A stretch of 64,000 bases of DNA. Source: Varibaculum prostatecancerukia. Lineage in GTDB: Bacteria > Actinomycetota > Actinomycetes > Actinomycetales > Actinomycetaceae. Where the stretch lies: assembly GCF_943169825.2 (NCBI RefSeq), contig NZ_OW968402.1, forward strand, positions 372,001 through 436,000, read 5' to 3'. The position numbers and the translations under genes were made by a program. Numbering within the stretch: position 1 is the stretch's first letter; every line of letters begins with the position of its first letter. The notes beneath the pieces were generated by a model. That model did not search any database and was not told the origin of the DNA. It was given only the letters and a program-made list of their open reading frames with translations. Below, piece by piece: positions 47,161 through 56,929 of the stretch.

Positions 47161-47927
47161 TGGAAACCAAATATTCCTGGGATAACCACTGGGTGAGCGC
47201 GCTTGCCGGGATCCCTTCCCCCCGCCTTACCTGGTATGGAGAACAACGCATAGAGCTATCTGGCCAGGTAGTTAGTAACTGGGTAATTAAAACCCAAAAT
47301 CTTTTGGCCGGTGACCTAGCTGCCGAGCCCGGCGGAGTCTTGGCTCTAGAATTAGGGCTTTCTTGGCGAGATCTGCTCTGGCGAACCGCAGGCTGGGGAC
47401 TGGGACTGACCGTTAAAAACCTGACAGATTCGGTGGCTGCTAACCAGGAGTTAGTCGCTAATCCGAATTTAGTTGCTTGCGCAGTTACGAGCCCAGAAAC
47501 CGGTTCCTGTTTTCTGGATGCCGGAATCGAAACCTATCTGGTTAGCCTGTCCCCGCTAGCCTGGCGCTACCCTGGCTCCCTCCCGGCAGGATTCCTCGAT
47601 GGCAACCGGGAAGTACTTTCCCAAGCTGACCAACTGCTGTATCCCTTACCTGGGGAAAATCTTGCGCTGGCGGATGCCGATTTCAAGGTACATGCAAACG
47701 GAAAAGCAATAGCTGATTTTCCTTGCTGGTGCGAACAAAACTGTCCGGGCGGCCGAATCCTAATCAAAGTAACCGCGGATTCGAATCCGCAAGCTTTAGC
47801 CCTAGTCATCGGGCAGATTTGGCGTTATCAGGGCGCCGCGGTAGTTCTGGAGCCAAATTGTGGTGAAATCGAGAAAATTTCTTCTCTAGAACATATTACT
47901 AAAATTATTGAACTAAACCGCAGGTAG
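47160..47927 (+). CDS. TIGR03089-family protein
   Basis: 255 residues matching the actinobacterial TIGR03089 family: PRLTWYGEQRIELSGQVVSNWVIKTQNLL near the start, then a hydrophobic LSWRDLLWRTAGWGLGL. The fold resembles the N-terminal part of AMP-binding (acyl-CoA synthetase-like) enzymes but lacks their catalytic loops, so the function is unknown. It overlaps the manA stop by one base and is therefore translationally coupled. Similar placement near manA and whiB genes occurs in other actinobacteria. Confidence 0.8.
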   Translation: METKYSWDNHWVSALAGIPSPRLTWYGEQRIELSGQVVSNWVIKTQNLLAGDLAAEPGGVLALELGLSWRDLLWRTAGWGLGLTVKNLTDSVAANQELVANPNLVACAVTSPETGSCFLDAGIETYLVSLSPLAWRYPGSLPAGFLDGNREVLSQADQLLYPLPGENLALADADFKVHANGKAIADFPCWCEQNCPGGRILIKVTADSNPQALALVIGQIWRYQGAAVVLEPNCGEIEKISSLEHITKIIELNRR

Positions 47928-48018
47928 ATAGGCTTTTCTAGCCTTTAATAGGGGTAGAAACCATAAAAAATACATACCATTTTTTTAGCTGACTTCCCCG
48001 AATGACACGCATGTAGTT

Positions 48019-48024
48019 TATACT
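48019..48024 (+). promoter_or_regulatory. candidate -10 box of whiB
   Basis: TATACT lies 34 bases before the whiB ATG, with no clear -35 at standard spacing. This pattern suits an activator-dependent promoter or an alternative sigma factor. GAGGAG at 48046-48051 is a strong ribosome site. Confidence 0.35.
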
Positions 48025-48057
48025 CGTAGAGAAACCTATTTTTGCGAGGAGAAAAGT

Positions 48058-48351
48058 ATGTGGAACATATTCGGCGAGGGTCCCATCTCGTCTAATCCGC
48101 AGTCCTGGCAAATTGGGCAGGATGACCAAGGCCCCCTCTCCTGGCAGGAACAAGCACTATGTGCCCAAACCGACCCCGAAGCGTTCTTTCCTGAAAAAGG
48201 CGGTTCCACTCGGGAAGCAAAAGCGGTTTGTGAGCTCTGTGAAGTTCGCGATGAATGCCTCAGTTATGCCTTAGAAAATGATGAACGCTTTGGAATCTGG
48301 GGGGGCCTCTCAGAGCGGGAACGGCGCAGACTGCGGCGCAATGTAGGTTAG
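48058..48351 (+). CDS. whiB2: WhiB-family iron-sulphur transcription factor (WhiB2/WhmD-like)
   Basis: 97 residues. Four cysteines hold the 4Fe-4S cluster: ALCAQTDPEAFFPEKGG, then AVCELCEVRDECLSYALE. The WhiB signature turn FGIWGGLSERERRRLRR follows, with a basic C-terminal tail. WhiB proteins bind the primary sigma factor and control transcription; WhiB2/WhmD controls septation. The subgroup is judged from length and the conserved neighbourhood (glycosyltransferase, DUF5719, DUF3499 downstream). It precedes the glycosyltransferase by four bases. Confidence 0.9.
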   Translation: MWNIFGEGPISSNPQSWQIGQDDQGPLSWQEQALCAQTDPEAFFPEKGGSTREAKAVCELCEVRDECLSYALENDERFGIWGGLSERERRRLRRNVG

Positions 48352-48355
48352 CGCA

Positions 48356-51300
48356 GTGGCTTCCGCCTCGGAAACTTCCGCTCCCTACCGGCACCCCAGC
48401 GTGCAGGTTTTTGTAGCCACGCGGGGACACACTCCCTATCTTGAGCAAACTTTAAAAGCGCTCCGCTCCAGCCGTTACTCGATAACTTCCCTGGTAATAG
48501 TGGATTCTGATCCCGCGAGTGACCTCACCCCTGATGACCTCCGTCCCTATGCACCCTTGCATTATTCGCAGGTAAAAGCCGCTAACCTGGGGCAAGCAGT
48601 AAGCGCTGCCCGCGCCGACAATTTGGAGGCAGTGGATTACCTGTGGCTCCTTCACGATGACTCTGCCCCCGATGCCTCTTGCCTGGGCGAACTTATCCAG
48701 GCTTTTGAAAACTCCACCACTTTAGGGGTCGCTGGCCCCAAAGCACTGGATTGGGATAAACCCGAAACTCTCGCCTCGGTAGGTATTCACGCCACACGCG
48801 GTGGCGAGCGCCTCGCCCCCTTCGATCCGGGCGAAGTTGATCAGGGGCAATATGACGGGATTAGCGATGTACTGGCCGTAGGTACCGCGGGACTGTTAAT
48901 AAAAGCCCAGCTTTGGGATCGCTTGCGTGGAACCAATCCTCTGCTTGGTCCCTTTACCGAAGGCTTGGAACTTGGGCGCCGCGTACGCATGGCGGGCTAC
49001 CGGGTTTGCCTGGTGCCGGCGGCACGGATTTACCACGCCCAAGCCGGCCTCTACCATCTGCGGAAATATCTGCAGAATCAAAACTCCGCTGCTGACGACA
49101 AAAAAGATACCGGAATTAAGGCGAAGCCGGGCGGGGAACAGCCCCTCGAGCCTAGTCCGCAGACGGATGAACAAGGAGAGCCGGCTTCGGACTCAGAAGA
49201 AATCCCGCAGGTAGAGGGGTTGTCCTCGCCCCCAGGGGTAGCCAGCGACCCCGAATATGCCGTATCTCAAGAGGATGCTTTACTAGCAGAGGAAAAAGAC
49301 GCAGCGGAAACTGGTGACCAGGAGGAAACCGCGGGGGATTATCAGCCGGAAGATCCGGACGCTCCCGTTCCTCACCAGCCGGTTTACGTTTATGATCCGG
49401 TTCCGGTTACTCCGGTGGCTGCTCAGGCACTCCGGGAGAAAGAAAAATCCTGGGCGGCGCGACGCGCAGACAGCTATATTTATCGCGCCCTAACTATCAA
49501 CTCCCTGCTGCTGCCGCTGTGGGTGCTATTTCTGCCTCTAAAATCGGTGCTGCTAGCCCTGTACTGGGGGCTGCGTTCACAAGGGCAGCGGGCAACGGTA
49601 GAGATAAACGCCGCTAACCGGGTGTGGGGATCATTAGGGAAGATACTTTCGGCGCGCCGGATTCAGCGGCGTCAATCCCAGATTTCCCGGCGGGAACTTT
49701 CCCGCTTGGAAGTACCCGCCAGTCAACTACGGAAAAACCGCCGCCTGATCCGGCGGGTAAATCGGGAACGCGGGCAGGCCGTCCTCAAACTAGGGGCGGT
49801 AGCAAAAACTCAACTCGAAAACATTACTTGGCGCGCTCAAATAATTACTTGGTCACTCGCCCTATTCTTCCTGGTAATCAGCCTTTTGGGGATGCGAGCA
49901 TTCCTAGGCGGAATGCACGGCGGATTCTGGAGTGTCTTGCCCGGTAACTGGCACGACTTTTGGCTTTTGGCCACCAACTCTTGGCGTACCTTGTCTACCG
50001 GAGTAAGTGGTCCGGCTGATCCGATTGCCTATCCGTTGCTAGTTATCACCGCTCCCTTCGCTATCTTAGGGATAGCCCCCACCGCGGTTTTACGGTGGCT
50101 ACTGATTTTGTCCCCACTGGGGGCAGCCATTAGCGCCTGGGTGGCATCAGCGGCACTCACCCGCGTGAACCCGCTGCGCGCCCTGATCGCGCTGAGTTGG
50201 GGAGCGGCGTTACCACTATTGCTTTCGATGCAGGCCGGTAATGTTTCCGCTGCCCTTAGCCACGTGTTTTTACCCCTGGCAGTTTGGGGTGTGCTTTCCT
50301 ATTACGATTTGCGCCGCCCCTACTTTTTGGCGGGAGTTTTGGGTACCGAGGAGTACCTGCCTAACTATTCGCGCAGGTCTGCGGCAGGGATCGGGGCGCT
50401 CGCCCTAATAGTTGTAAGCGCCGGCGCCCCTTGGCTCTGGCTAGTGGCGTTAGCTTTGGTTTTAGTCTGTGCCCTCAGGGCGGCAATAAAGAACCATTTG
50501 CCTTGGCGGCGTAGCTGTTCGCAGCTAGGGGGCGGGATAGCGGTGCTGATACCCGCCCTGGTTACGCTCTTACCGTCTTTTATTTGGGCGCTGCGTACCC
50601 ACAGTTTGCGGGCTTACCTATTCCTCACGCCCTCCTCGTTTACCCCGCTGTCAATGCGCTCGCAACTGCAGGTTATGGGGCAAGTATTATCGGGGGCGCC
50701 CCTATTTTTGGGGATAGGGGCCTTCGCCTGCGTACTTTTGGCTGCTGCCGGTGCCTTATTTACCGGACGGGAACTACTAGCTACTCGCGTGGCCTGGTTG
50801 TTTGCCCTTTTAGGCGTCTTAATAGGGGTGTTTTCTGCGGCGCAGATGGTGGCGCCCGGACAACGACCGTGGCCACTGCCGGCGTTTTCGCTGTTGCTGA
50901 TAGGTTTATCGGGTGCGACGGCGCTGGGATGGAGTACAGTGCAACCAGCCAAACCGCTGCGCTATCTGCTAGGAAGCTTGCTGGCGGTGGCACTGATATT
51001 GCCACTGGCTACTGCAGCAACCTGGGCAGTTCCTGGCCCTAATACGCCGTTAAAGGCGGGTGCCGACCGCGCTCCGGTAGCTTTCTCGATATTATCCGCC
51101 TCAGAAAAAAGAACCCGGATGCTGCTAATAGATCGGCAAGGTCGCAGCTACCAGGTAGCGATGCGCCGAGACGCCGGACCCGGAATGCTGGCCACCAACT
51201 GGGTGATCAGGGCAAAATCACCCGGTCAGATTGCCGCTCCTGAAAGCCGGATTCTAGCGGCGCTAGTGGCCGGAAACGACCGGCAGGGCGCAACCCTCTG

Positions 51301-51799
51301 TGCCGATTTAGCGGTAGAGCAATTGTTGATCACCAAACAGGCGGCGGCTGATGGGCTAAATGCCAAACTAGCTGCCTCCAGTTATTTCCATCCGGTGTCC
51401 ACCAATGCCGATTTCAGCGTGTGGCGCCTAGACACCTCCAAGTTTTCTCCGCCGCGTTCGGATGCGCGGGTGCGAATCGCCGCCGGCAAGCACCAGGAAA
51501 CCGTACCGGCTGGGGTATTAAGTGCCGAAAAAAATATTTCCTCCTCCTCCGATCAGCGCAAACTGTTGCTGGCAGAATCTTTCTCTCCGGCTTGGAAAGC
51601 TCGGGTAGACGGGCGCGCTCTGCAATCTCGATCCGAGGGAGGACTGCAAGCCTTCACGATCCCAGCTGGGGTTTCAGGAAAACTTGAAGTGTATCTCGCG
51701 AATCCGGGGCGCTACCTGATGATAGGGCTGATCCTGCTGGTCTATCTGGGTGCTGTAGCCGCCTGTCTGCCGCTGGGAGAAAGGAGTGAGCGCAAATGA
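48356..51799 (+). CDS. very large family-2 glycosyltransferase with polytopic membrane C-terminus
   Basis: 1147 residues. Residues about 15-230 are a GT-A domain: QVFVATRGHTPYLEQTLKAL, VDSDPASD, LLHDDSAPD (DxD-like) and EGLELGRRVRMAGYRVCLVPAARIYH. Residues about 235-355 are an acidic, Glu/Pro/Asp-rich linker. A membrane segment near 380-400 is followed by a strongly basic coil (RRIQRRQSQISRRELSRLE...RLIRRVNRERG), then about ten or more membrane helices to about 870, and an extracytoplasmic domain ending in a last helix near 1120. It probably builds or extends a lipid-linked cell-envelope glycan. GTG start. The stop overlaps the DUF5719 start (ATGA). Confidence 0.85.
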   Translation: MASASETSAPYRHPSVQVFVATRGHTPYLEQTLKALRSSRYSITSLVIVDSDPASDLTPDDLRPYAPLHYSQVKAANLGQAVSAARADNLEAVDYLWLLHDDSAPDASCLGELIQAFENSTTLGVAGPKALDWDKPETLASVGIHATRGGERLAPFDPGEVDQGQYDGISDVLAVGTAGLLIKAQLWDRLRGTNPLLGPFTEGLELGRRVRMAGYRVCLVPAARIYHAQAGLYHLRKYLQNQNSAADDKKDTGIKAKPGGEQPLEPSPQTDEQGEPASDSEEIPQVEGLSSPPGVASDPEYAVSQEDALLAEEKDAAETGDQEETAGDYQPEDPDAPVPHQPVYVYDPVPVTPVAAQALREKEKSWAARRADSYIYRALTINSLLLPLWVLFLPLKSVLLALYWGLRSQGQRATVEINAANRVWGSLGKILSARRIQRRQSQISRRELSRLEVPASQLRKNRRLIRRVNRERGQAVLKLGAVAKTQLENITWRAQIITWSLALFFLVISLLGMRAFLGGMHGGFWSVLPGNWHDFWLLATNSWRTLSTGVSGPADPIAYPLLVITAPFAILGIAPTAVLRWLLILSPLGAAISAWVASAALTRVNPLRALIALSWGAALPLLLSMQAGNVSAALSHVFLPLAVWGVLSYYDLRRPYFLAGVLGTEEYLPNYSRRSAAGIGALALIVVSAGAPWLWLVALALVLVCALRAAIKNHLPWRRSCSQLGGGIAVLIPALVTLLPSFIWALRTHSLRAYLFLTPSSFTPLSMRSQLQVMGQVLSGAPLFLGIGAFACVLLAAAGALFTGRELLATRVAWLFALLGVLIGVFSAAQMVAPGQRPWPLPAFSLLLIGLSGATALGWSTVQPAKPLRYLLGSLLAVALILPLATAATWAVPGPNTPLKAGADRAPVAFSILSASEKRTRMLLIDRQGRSYQVAMRRDAGPGMLATNWVIRAKSPGQIAAPESRILAALVAGNDRQGATLCADLAVEQLLITKQAAADGLNAKLAASSYFHPVSTNADFSVWRLDTSKFSPPRSDARVRIAAGKHQETVPAGVLSAEKNISSSSDQRKLLLAESFSPAWKARVDGRALQSRSEGGLQAFTIPAGVSGKLEVYLANPGRYLMIGLILLVYLGAVAACLPLGERSERK

Positions 51800-53124
51800 A
51801 GAAACCGGCTGCTAACTCCTTGATTTCGTTGTTAACCGCGTTAGTTATCCTCCTGGCTGCCGGGGGGCTCTCTGTGGTGCTAGTAAAGAATTTACCCGTC
51901 GCCTCCAGCTCAAAGAGCAGTGGGAGCGAGGTGGCGGTACCAGCAGCCATCCAGCAAATAGTGTGCCCGGGTTTGCCAGGTGAGAACGCTAAGGCTTGGG
52001 TGCAAGGGATCTCGGCAGCAGGATCCGCGCCAGCAACCGACACTTCCGGTAAAGCGTTGGGGGAGGGCAGCGCACAATCAGTGGGCAAATCCGGGTTGAA
52101 ACTGCAGCTAAAACCGGTAGCAGGAAAAAATGCGGTCGCCGTGGGGTACGTCAGTGGCAGCGGGAAAGAGGGCGAAAATGGGTTCTTCGCAGACCATTGT
52201 GCTGCGCCTTCTAATCGTGAATATTTCCTTACCCCTGGAAGCACTACCGGGAATGCCTCTACTTTGCACCTGGTGAACCCGGCAGGAGCGCCGGTAACTG
52301 CCCGGATTCAAATCTGGACTGAGCAGGGGCCACTGGGAGCCAAAGTCACGCAAAAAGTTCCCGGGAAAGGCCACGCCTCCCTGGTGCTGGACGGCCAAGC
52401 CCCCGGTTTTACCCGCCTAGGAGTTTTAGTCGAGGCCGGTGGAGCCGGGTTGAACTCTTGGGTGGACTCCACTTTGGCTACCGGAGCTCAAAAAGCGGGA
52501 GCCGCGCATATGCCTTCCCTGGCTTCACCCGCCACTCAGGTGCTGATTCCCGCAGCTAAAATTACTGGTAAATCCAGTTTGCGGGTACTTAACCCCAGTT
52601 CCGCGGTGGCGACCCTCCAGGTGTCACTACTGGATACGAAGGGTGAAACCTCGGTGCCAACTTCAAAAAAGTTGCAGGTAGCTAGGGGAGCGATTTTTGA
52701 TATCCCGCTGGGGGGAGTTAAAGACGGGGTAGTGGCAGTTAAACTTAAATCCAATCAGCCGGTGGTGGCCGCGGTTTTCGCGGAGGAAACCTTCGCCGAT
52801 AAAGGAACTTTGGCGGTTTATCCCTCAGCCAAGCCAACTACTGCAGGGGCAGTGCTGGTTAACGAGCAAGCAGCCAACCTGGCATTTACAGGTGGTAGAC
52901 CCCAAAAAATCGTTTTGATTTCCGGAGAGAAAACGCAAGAGATTACTGTCAAACCGGGAGTGTTATCGCAGGTGAAGTTGGGGAGCGGGGTTTGGCAGTG
53001 GCAAAGCGAAACCGAGAGCTACGCCGGGCAGTTAGTGGGGGATCCCTCCGGCACTTTCCGCACCATCGGAATCGGGAAGGCGGCTCGGGAAGTAGCCGCG
53101 ATTCCGGTGAAAGTTAATCCCTAG
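51796..53124 (+). CDS. DUF5719 family membrane-anchored protein
   Basis: 442 residues. One N-terminal membrane helix (about 9-30) is followed by an extracytoplasmic beta-rich part with repeated modules such as LHLVNPAGAPVTARIQIWTEQGPLG and LRVLNPSSAVATLQVSLLD. This is the DUF5719 family, regularly paired with the large glycosyltransferase in actinobacteria. No catalytic residues are recognisable; a helper role in envelope glycan assembly is inferred from the overlap with that gene (ATGA). It is the last gene of the whiB run. Confidence 0.85.
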   Translation: MKKPAANSLISLLTALVILLAAGGLSVVLVKNLPVASSSKSSGSEVAVPAAIQQIVCPGLPGENAKAWVQGISAAGSAPATDTSGKALGEGSAQSVGKSGLKLQLKPVAGKNAVAVGYVSGSGKEGENGFFADHCAAPSNREYFLTPGSTTGNASTLHLVNPAGAPVTARIQIWTEQGPLGAKVTQKVPGKGHASLVLDGQAPGFTRLGVLVEAGGAGLNSWVDSTLATGAQKAGAAHMPSLASPATQVLIPAAKITGKSSLRVLNPSSAVATLQVSLLDTKGETSVPTSKKLQVARGAIFDIPLGGVKDGVVAVKLKSNQPVVAAVFAEETFADKGTLAVYPSAKPTTAGAVLVNEQAANLAFTGGRPQKIVLISGEKTQEITVKPGVLSQVKLGSGVWQWQSETESYAGQLVGDPSGTFRTIGIGKAAREVAAIPVKVNP

Positions 53125-53216
53125 CTCTGCATACCCGCATAAATAGGGTTGACGGCGTGCTGTAACAACTTGCCAAAGGACTATCCGAGAAAAAGTTTTT
53201 CGCCAGCCTAAAAATA

Positions 53217-53633
53217 TTAACAGGCGGGAAACACATCTTCGGGTAAACAGCTAATTTCGCTGCTTAAATGCTCTGCGAGCACTGCTTTTACTGCCTGTTC
53301 TGTTTCTGCCAAGGTGTGGCAACGCCATTGGATTGGCAGCCGATAAACCACTATCCGGGTAGCGAGTTTCCCACTCTTATCTGCAGGAAATAGTCTGCCG
53401 AGCACTGCCCGCGTAGATTCCCATTCTGCCGGATCCGAGGGAGGAATATCCTCAACCCCGAATTCGATACGGTTAACCTCCGGGTGTTTGCGGGCAGCTA
53501 GGGTCGCCAGATCAACCACCAGTTGATCGAATTTTTCCCGTCGCGTCCTCCAGGACGGAACTGTCGGTAAAAAAGTAACTCCCCGCGCGCCTCGTCCGTG
53601 GCGATCTCGCCGGTTCCGTGTCAAACCCCTCAC
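53217..53633 (-). CDS. metallopeptidase-family (DUF1025/zincin-like) protein
   Basis: 138 residues from the GTG at 53633 with AAGG upstream; the open frame extends to a TTG at 53693 but that part is not conserved. It starts RNRRDRHGRGARG, then REKFDQLVVDLATLAARKHPEVNRIEFGVEDIPPSDP and RIVVYRLPIQWR, matching the actinobacterial family. The HExxH zinc motif of zincins is not seen in the C-terminal part (TEQAVKAVLAEHLSS), so activity is doubtful. It is divergent from the DUF3499 gene, an arrangement seen in many actinobacteria. Confidence 0.8.
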   Translation of the reverse strand: MRGLTRNRRDRHGRGARGVTFLPTVPSWRTRREKFDQLVVDLATLAARKHPEVNRIEFGVEDIPPSDPAEWESTRAVLGRLFPADKSGKLATRIVVYRLPIQWRCHTLAETEQAVKAVLAEHLSSEISCLPEDVFPAC

Positions 53634-53695
53634 GAGAACGCACCTTACCGCGAGTTTGGTTTGGGTTTTATTTCCCGCGCCGCTAACGTGCAATT

Positions 53696-54172
53696 GTGCG
53701 GGTAACTAGGAAGTGTTCGAAAACGGGCTGTAACCAGGTGGCGGCAGCTACTTTGACCTACGTATATAAAGATTCCACAGCTGTTCTCGGTCCCTTGGCT
53801 ACCCAGGCAGAACCCCACGCCTATGACCTTTGCGCTGAGCATGCCAATACTCTGACTGCTCCTAGAGGGTGGCAGGTAGTGCGGCTAGCTAGCGAGTTCA
53901 GTCCGGCGGAGCCCAGCGATGACGATTTAGAAGCCTTGGCGAATGTAGTGAGAGAAGCCTCCAAACGTCGACATCTTTCCACCTCCAAGGTAAATAAGAA
54001 TTGGGACGGGCGGCTTAGCCCGGAAGCTACCAGCGGCGGAAGCGGACATCCAGGACACGAATATGACGTTAAGGCTAAGCAGGGAGTGCGCCCGGAATCT
54101 CGGCCAGCCCCGGAGCAGCGCCGCGGCCATCTGCGGCTGTTACCGGGGGGATTACCTGACCAGGCAGAGTAG
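53696..54172 (+). CDS. DUF3499 family protein
   Basis: 158 residues. VTRKCSKTGCNQVAAATLTYVYKDSTAVLGPLA and HAYDLCAEHANTLTAPRGWQVVRL match DUF3499. Four invariant-looking cysteines/histidines (CSKTGC, CAEH) suggest a small zinc ribbon. Function is unknown. The C-terminal half is low-complexity and basic. It starts at a GTG and lies upstream of mtrA in the usual actinobacterial order. Confidence 0.87.
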   Translation: MRVTRKCSKTGCNQVAAATLTYVYKDSTAVLGPLATQAEPHAYDLCAEHANTLTAPRGWQVVRLASEFSPAEPSDDDLEALANVVREASKRRHLSTSKVNKNWDGRLSPEATSGGSGHPGHEYDVKAKQGVRPESRPAPEQRRGHLRLLPGGLPDQAE

Positions 54173-54265
54173 ACGAAGCTGAAATAGACTTTCCAGATTC
54201 CGATTAATGCGAGTAAGGGCGGCCAATGCCGCTAAAAACCGCTTGGGCATGGCAGAATAGAACCT

Positions 54266-54949
54266 ATGACCGTGAAAATTTTGGTAGTGGACGACGATGA
54301 GGCGCTCGCGGAAATGGTGGGCATCGTAATGTCAACCGAAGGCTATAAATCTGTTTTCTGTCACCACGGTGACCAGGCGTTTGACGTTTTTCAGGAAAGC
54401 CAGCCAGATTTGGTGCTGCTCGACGTGATGTTGCCCGGCAAAGACGGGGTAGAAATCTGCCGGCAGATTCGGGGGGTGTCTGACTTGCCAATCATCATGT
54501 TGACTGCCAAGTCAGATACCGCTGATGTGGTGGCAGGTTTAGAAGCGGGAGCCGATGACTACATTCCTAAGCCTTTCAAACCTAAAGAACTGGTAGCCAG
54601 GATTAAGGCACGGTTGCGGGGGCGTACTAGCGAAGGGGAAGGCGAGGACGTTGACCTGGGTGATCTGCATATTGACGTTGCTGCCCATGAAGTTTTTCGG
54701 AGCGGGGAGCGCATTGATCTAACTCCTCTAGAGTTTGATCTCCTGTTAACCTTGGCGCGCTCACCTTGGAAAGCTTTTAGTCGCGAAGAATTGTTGGAAG
54801 AAATTTGGGGTTATCGTCATGCCAACACCGATACCCGCCTAGTTAATGTGCATGTGCAGCGGCTACGCGCCAAGATCGAAGAAGACCCCGAACATCCTAA
54901 GATTGTGCGTACCGTGCGCGGAGTTGGATACCGCGCCGGAGGCAACTAG
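54266..54949 (+). CDS. mtrA: response regulator MtrA
   Basis: 227 residues, OmpR family. Receiver: KILVVDDDEALAEMVGIVMSTEGY, phospho-acceptor D53 in LVLLDVMLPGKDG, K102 in YIPKPFKPKEL. The DNA-binding domain has LTPLEFDLLLTLARSPWKAFSREELLEEIWGYRHANTDTRLVNVHVQRLRAKIE and ends RTVRGVGYRAG, all close to mycobacterial MtrA. It controls cell-division and cell-wall genes. It is first in the mtrA-mtrB-lpqB operon, seven bases from mtrB. Confidence 0.95.
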   Translation: MTVKILVVDDDEALAEMVGIVMSTEGYKSVFCHHGDQAFDVFQESQPDLVLLDVMLPGKDGVEICRQIRGVSDLPIIMLTAKSDTADVVAGLEAGADDYIPKPFKPKELVARIKARLRGRTSEGEGEDVDLGDLHIDVAAHEVFRSGERIDLTPLEFDLLLTLARSPWKAFSREELLEEIWGYRHANTDTRLVNVHVQRLRAKIEEDPEHPKIVRTVRGVGYRAGGN

Positions 54950-54955
54950 GCGTAG

Positions 54956-56929
54956 ATGGATACGCAAACCCCAACCCAGCCAGTAGCGCGCATAGAGGCG
55001 CCGAGTAGTTTTTGGGGATTGCTACGGCAAAAGCAGTGGCGACAGAGTCTGCAGCTTCTGGGTACTAAAACTGCTCAGTTGCCGGTCATCCGCTTCTTTC
55101 TTTCCTCGATTACTGCTCGGTTAACTGCTCTAATGGCGCTGGCTACCGCGATCATGATGGTGATTCTGATTGGTTCAGTGACCGCCCATGTTTCAAACGG
55201 TATTTTCCAAAAACGCCTCAATATTGTTTTGCAAGACGCCTCCTTGCGCACGCAAAGTTTGCAAACTTCTTTTGATTCCTTGGTAGTGGATTCGGTGGGG
55301 GGAGTCCAAGACGCGGCCTATACCCTGATTTCGGATCAGCGCGACGCTTCGGCAGGTGCCGGCGGAGTGGGGGCGATGCTGCTAAAAGACCCGCACGAAA
55401 ACCGCGCCCTGGCGATTAACGAAATTATTGACCCGGAACAGCGATCCCTGATTACCAAGAATTTACGAAAAGCAGTACAGCAGGAGGGTGGCATTCACTG
55501 GCAGTCGGTTTCCCTAAGAAATTCGCAGGGAGATAAGGTGCCTGGAATTGTGGTCGGTACGCGAGTGGTGCTGCCGTTAGTAGGTAATTACGAAACCTAT
55601 CTGGTCTATTCTTTAGACTACGAACAGCAAACTATTTATTTAGTTAATCAAGTGTTGTTCCTGGGGACTGCGGTACTGCTCGGGGTGTTGACAGTACTGA
55701 TGGCGGCGGTTTCTTACTCTATTTTGACGCCGGCACGGCGGGCAGCGAAAGCAGCTCGGAAAGTTTCTGCCGGAGATTTTCAAATCAAGTTGCCGGTTCG
55801 GGGCACGGATGAGTTGGCTCAACTATCCCAAGCTCTGAACAATATGACCACCTATCTGCGGGAACAGATCAGTGACTATGAAGAGCTTTCTACTTTGCAG
55901 CAGCGATTTGTATCCGATGTTTCCCACGAACTGCGCACCCCTCTAGCTACCATCCGGATGGCGGCAGATTTAATCTACGATGAACGTGACCAGCTTTCGG
56001 AAACTAATGCCCGTTCCGCTACGATTTTGCATCGCCAAGTTGATCGCTTTGACAAGATGCTGGCGGATCTCATCGAAATTTCTCGGATAGATGCCTCCGT
56101 TGCGCAACTTTCGCTGTCGGAAGTCGATATCGCCTCACTGGTAGCAGGGGTGGTGGAATCAAATAAGGCACTGGCAGAAAGCCTGGGGGTGGAAGTTAAA
56201 TTGGAAACTTTTGGCGACACCGTAGCGGAAGTTGATTCCACCCGCATTACCCGGATTGCCCAAAACCTAGTGGTAAACGCGATTGAGTTCGCCGAAAGTA
56301 AGCCGGTACAGATTAGCGTGGCCGGTTCAGCCACGGCAGTGGCCTTCCAAGTGCGCGATTACGGCCCAGGAATGACGGATATGGTAGCCCAACACGTTTT
56401 CGACCGGTTTTACCGCGCGGATCCCTCCCGCAAACGCACTACCGGGGGTACGGGATTGGGATTGGCAATATCTGCCGAGGATGCAGCGCTGCACTCCGGG
56501 TTGCTCACGGTTTTGTCCTGCCCCCACCAGGGATCCGCCTTTACCTTGCTATTGCCCCGCCACCAGGGAGAGGAAATCGATGACATCCCGGTGCAGGTAG
56601 AAAATCAGGATCTGGTCGCTGCCCGCCAGCTGTGGGCGAATGAGCATCCCGAGGATATTATTTTATCGGAGAACTTAGAGGAATCATCTTTGCAGGTGCA
56701 TCAAGTTCGCACCGATGTTCCCTTAGGGGACGAGCCAATAATTGGGGATGAAGTGTTGCCGCGAATGCCAGCTGATTTACCTCCAGATATTTTAGAGGCG
56801 ACCCCGGCGCATCCCTTGCCACGCCTGCCCGAAAATGACAGCGTTATTGACATCCAAGGACGAATTAAGAATCTGGAGTCTCCCGGAACAGAAATACCAG
56901 ATAACGACGCTCAAGGAGAAACCTCATGA
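54956..56929 (+). CDS. mtrB: sensor histidine kinase MtrB
   Basis: 657 residues. Two membrane helices (about 55-80 and 225-250) flank a large extracytoplasmic domain. HAMP follows (LTPARRAAKAARKVSAGDFQIKLPV). The phospho-accepting His is in FVSDVSHELRTPLATIRMAADL (about H324). The ATPase domain has NLVVNAIEFAE, VRDYGPGM and RTTGGTGLGLAIS. It is the partner of MtrA. An acidic disordered extension of about 110 residues follows the kinase core. The stop overlaps the lpqB start (ATGA). Confidence 0.94.
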   Translation: MDTQTPTQPVARIEAPSSFWGLLRQKQWRQSLQLLGTKTAQLPVIRFFLSSITARLTALMALATAIMMVILIGSVTAHVSNGIFQKRLNIVLQDASLRTQSLQTSFDSLVVDSVGGVQDAAYTLISDQRDASAGAGGVGAMLLKDPHENRALAINEIIDPEQRSLITKNLRKAVQQEGGIHWQSVSLRNSQGDKVPGIVVGTRVVLPLVGNYETYLVYSLDYEQQTIYLVNQVLFLGTAVLLGVLTVLMAAVSYSILTPARRAAKAARKVSAGDFQIKLPVRGTDELAQLSQALNNMTTYLREQISDYEELSTLQQRFVSDVSHELRTPLATIRMAADLIYDERDQLSETNARSATILHRQVDRFDKMLADLIEISRIDASVAQLSLSEVDIASLVAGVVESNKALAESLGVEVKLETFGDTVAEVDSTRITRIAQNLVVNAIEFAESKPVQISVAGSATAVAFQVRDYGPGMTDMVAQHVFDRFYRADPSRKRTTGGTGLGLAISAEDAALHSGLLTVLSCPHQGSAFTLLLPRHQGEEIDDIPVQVENQDLVAARQLWANEHPEDIILSENLEESSLQVHQVRTDVPLGDEPIIGDEVLPRMPADLPPDILEATPAHPLPRLPENDSVIDIQGRIKNLESPGTEIPDNDAQGETS

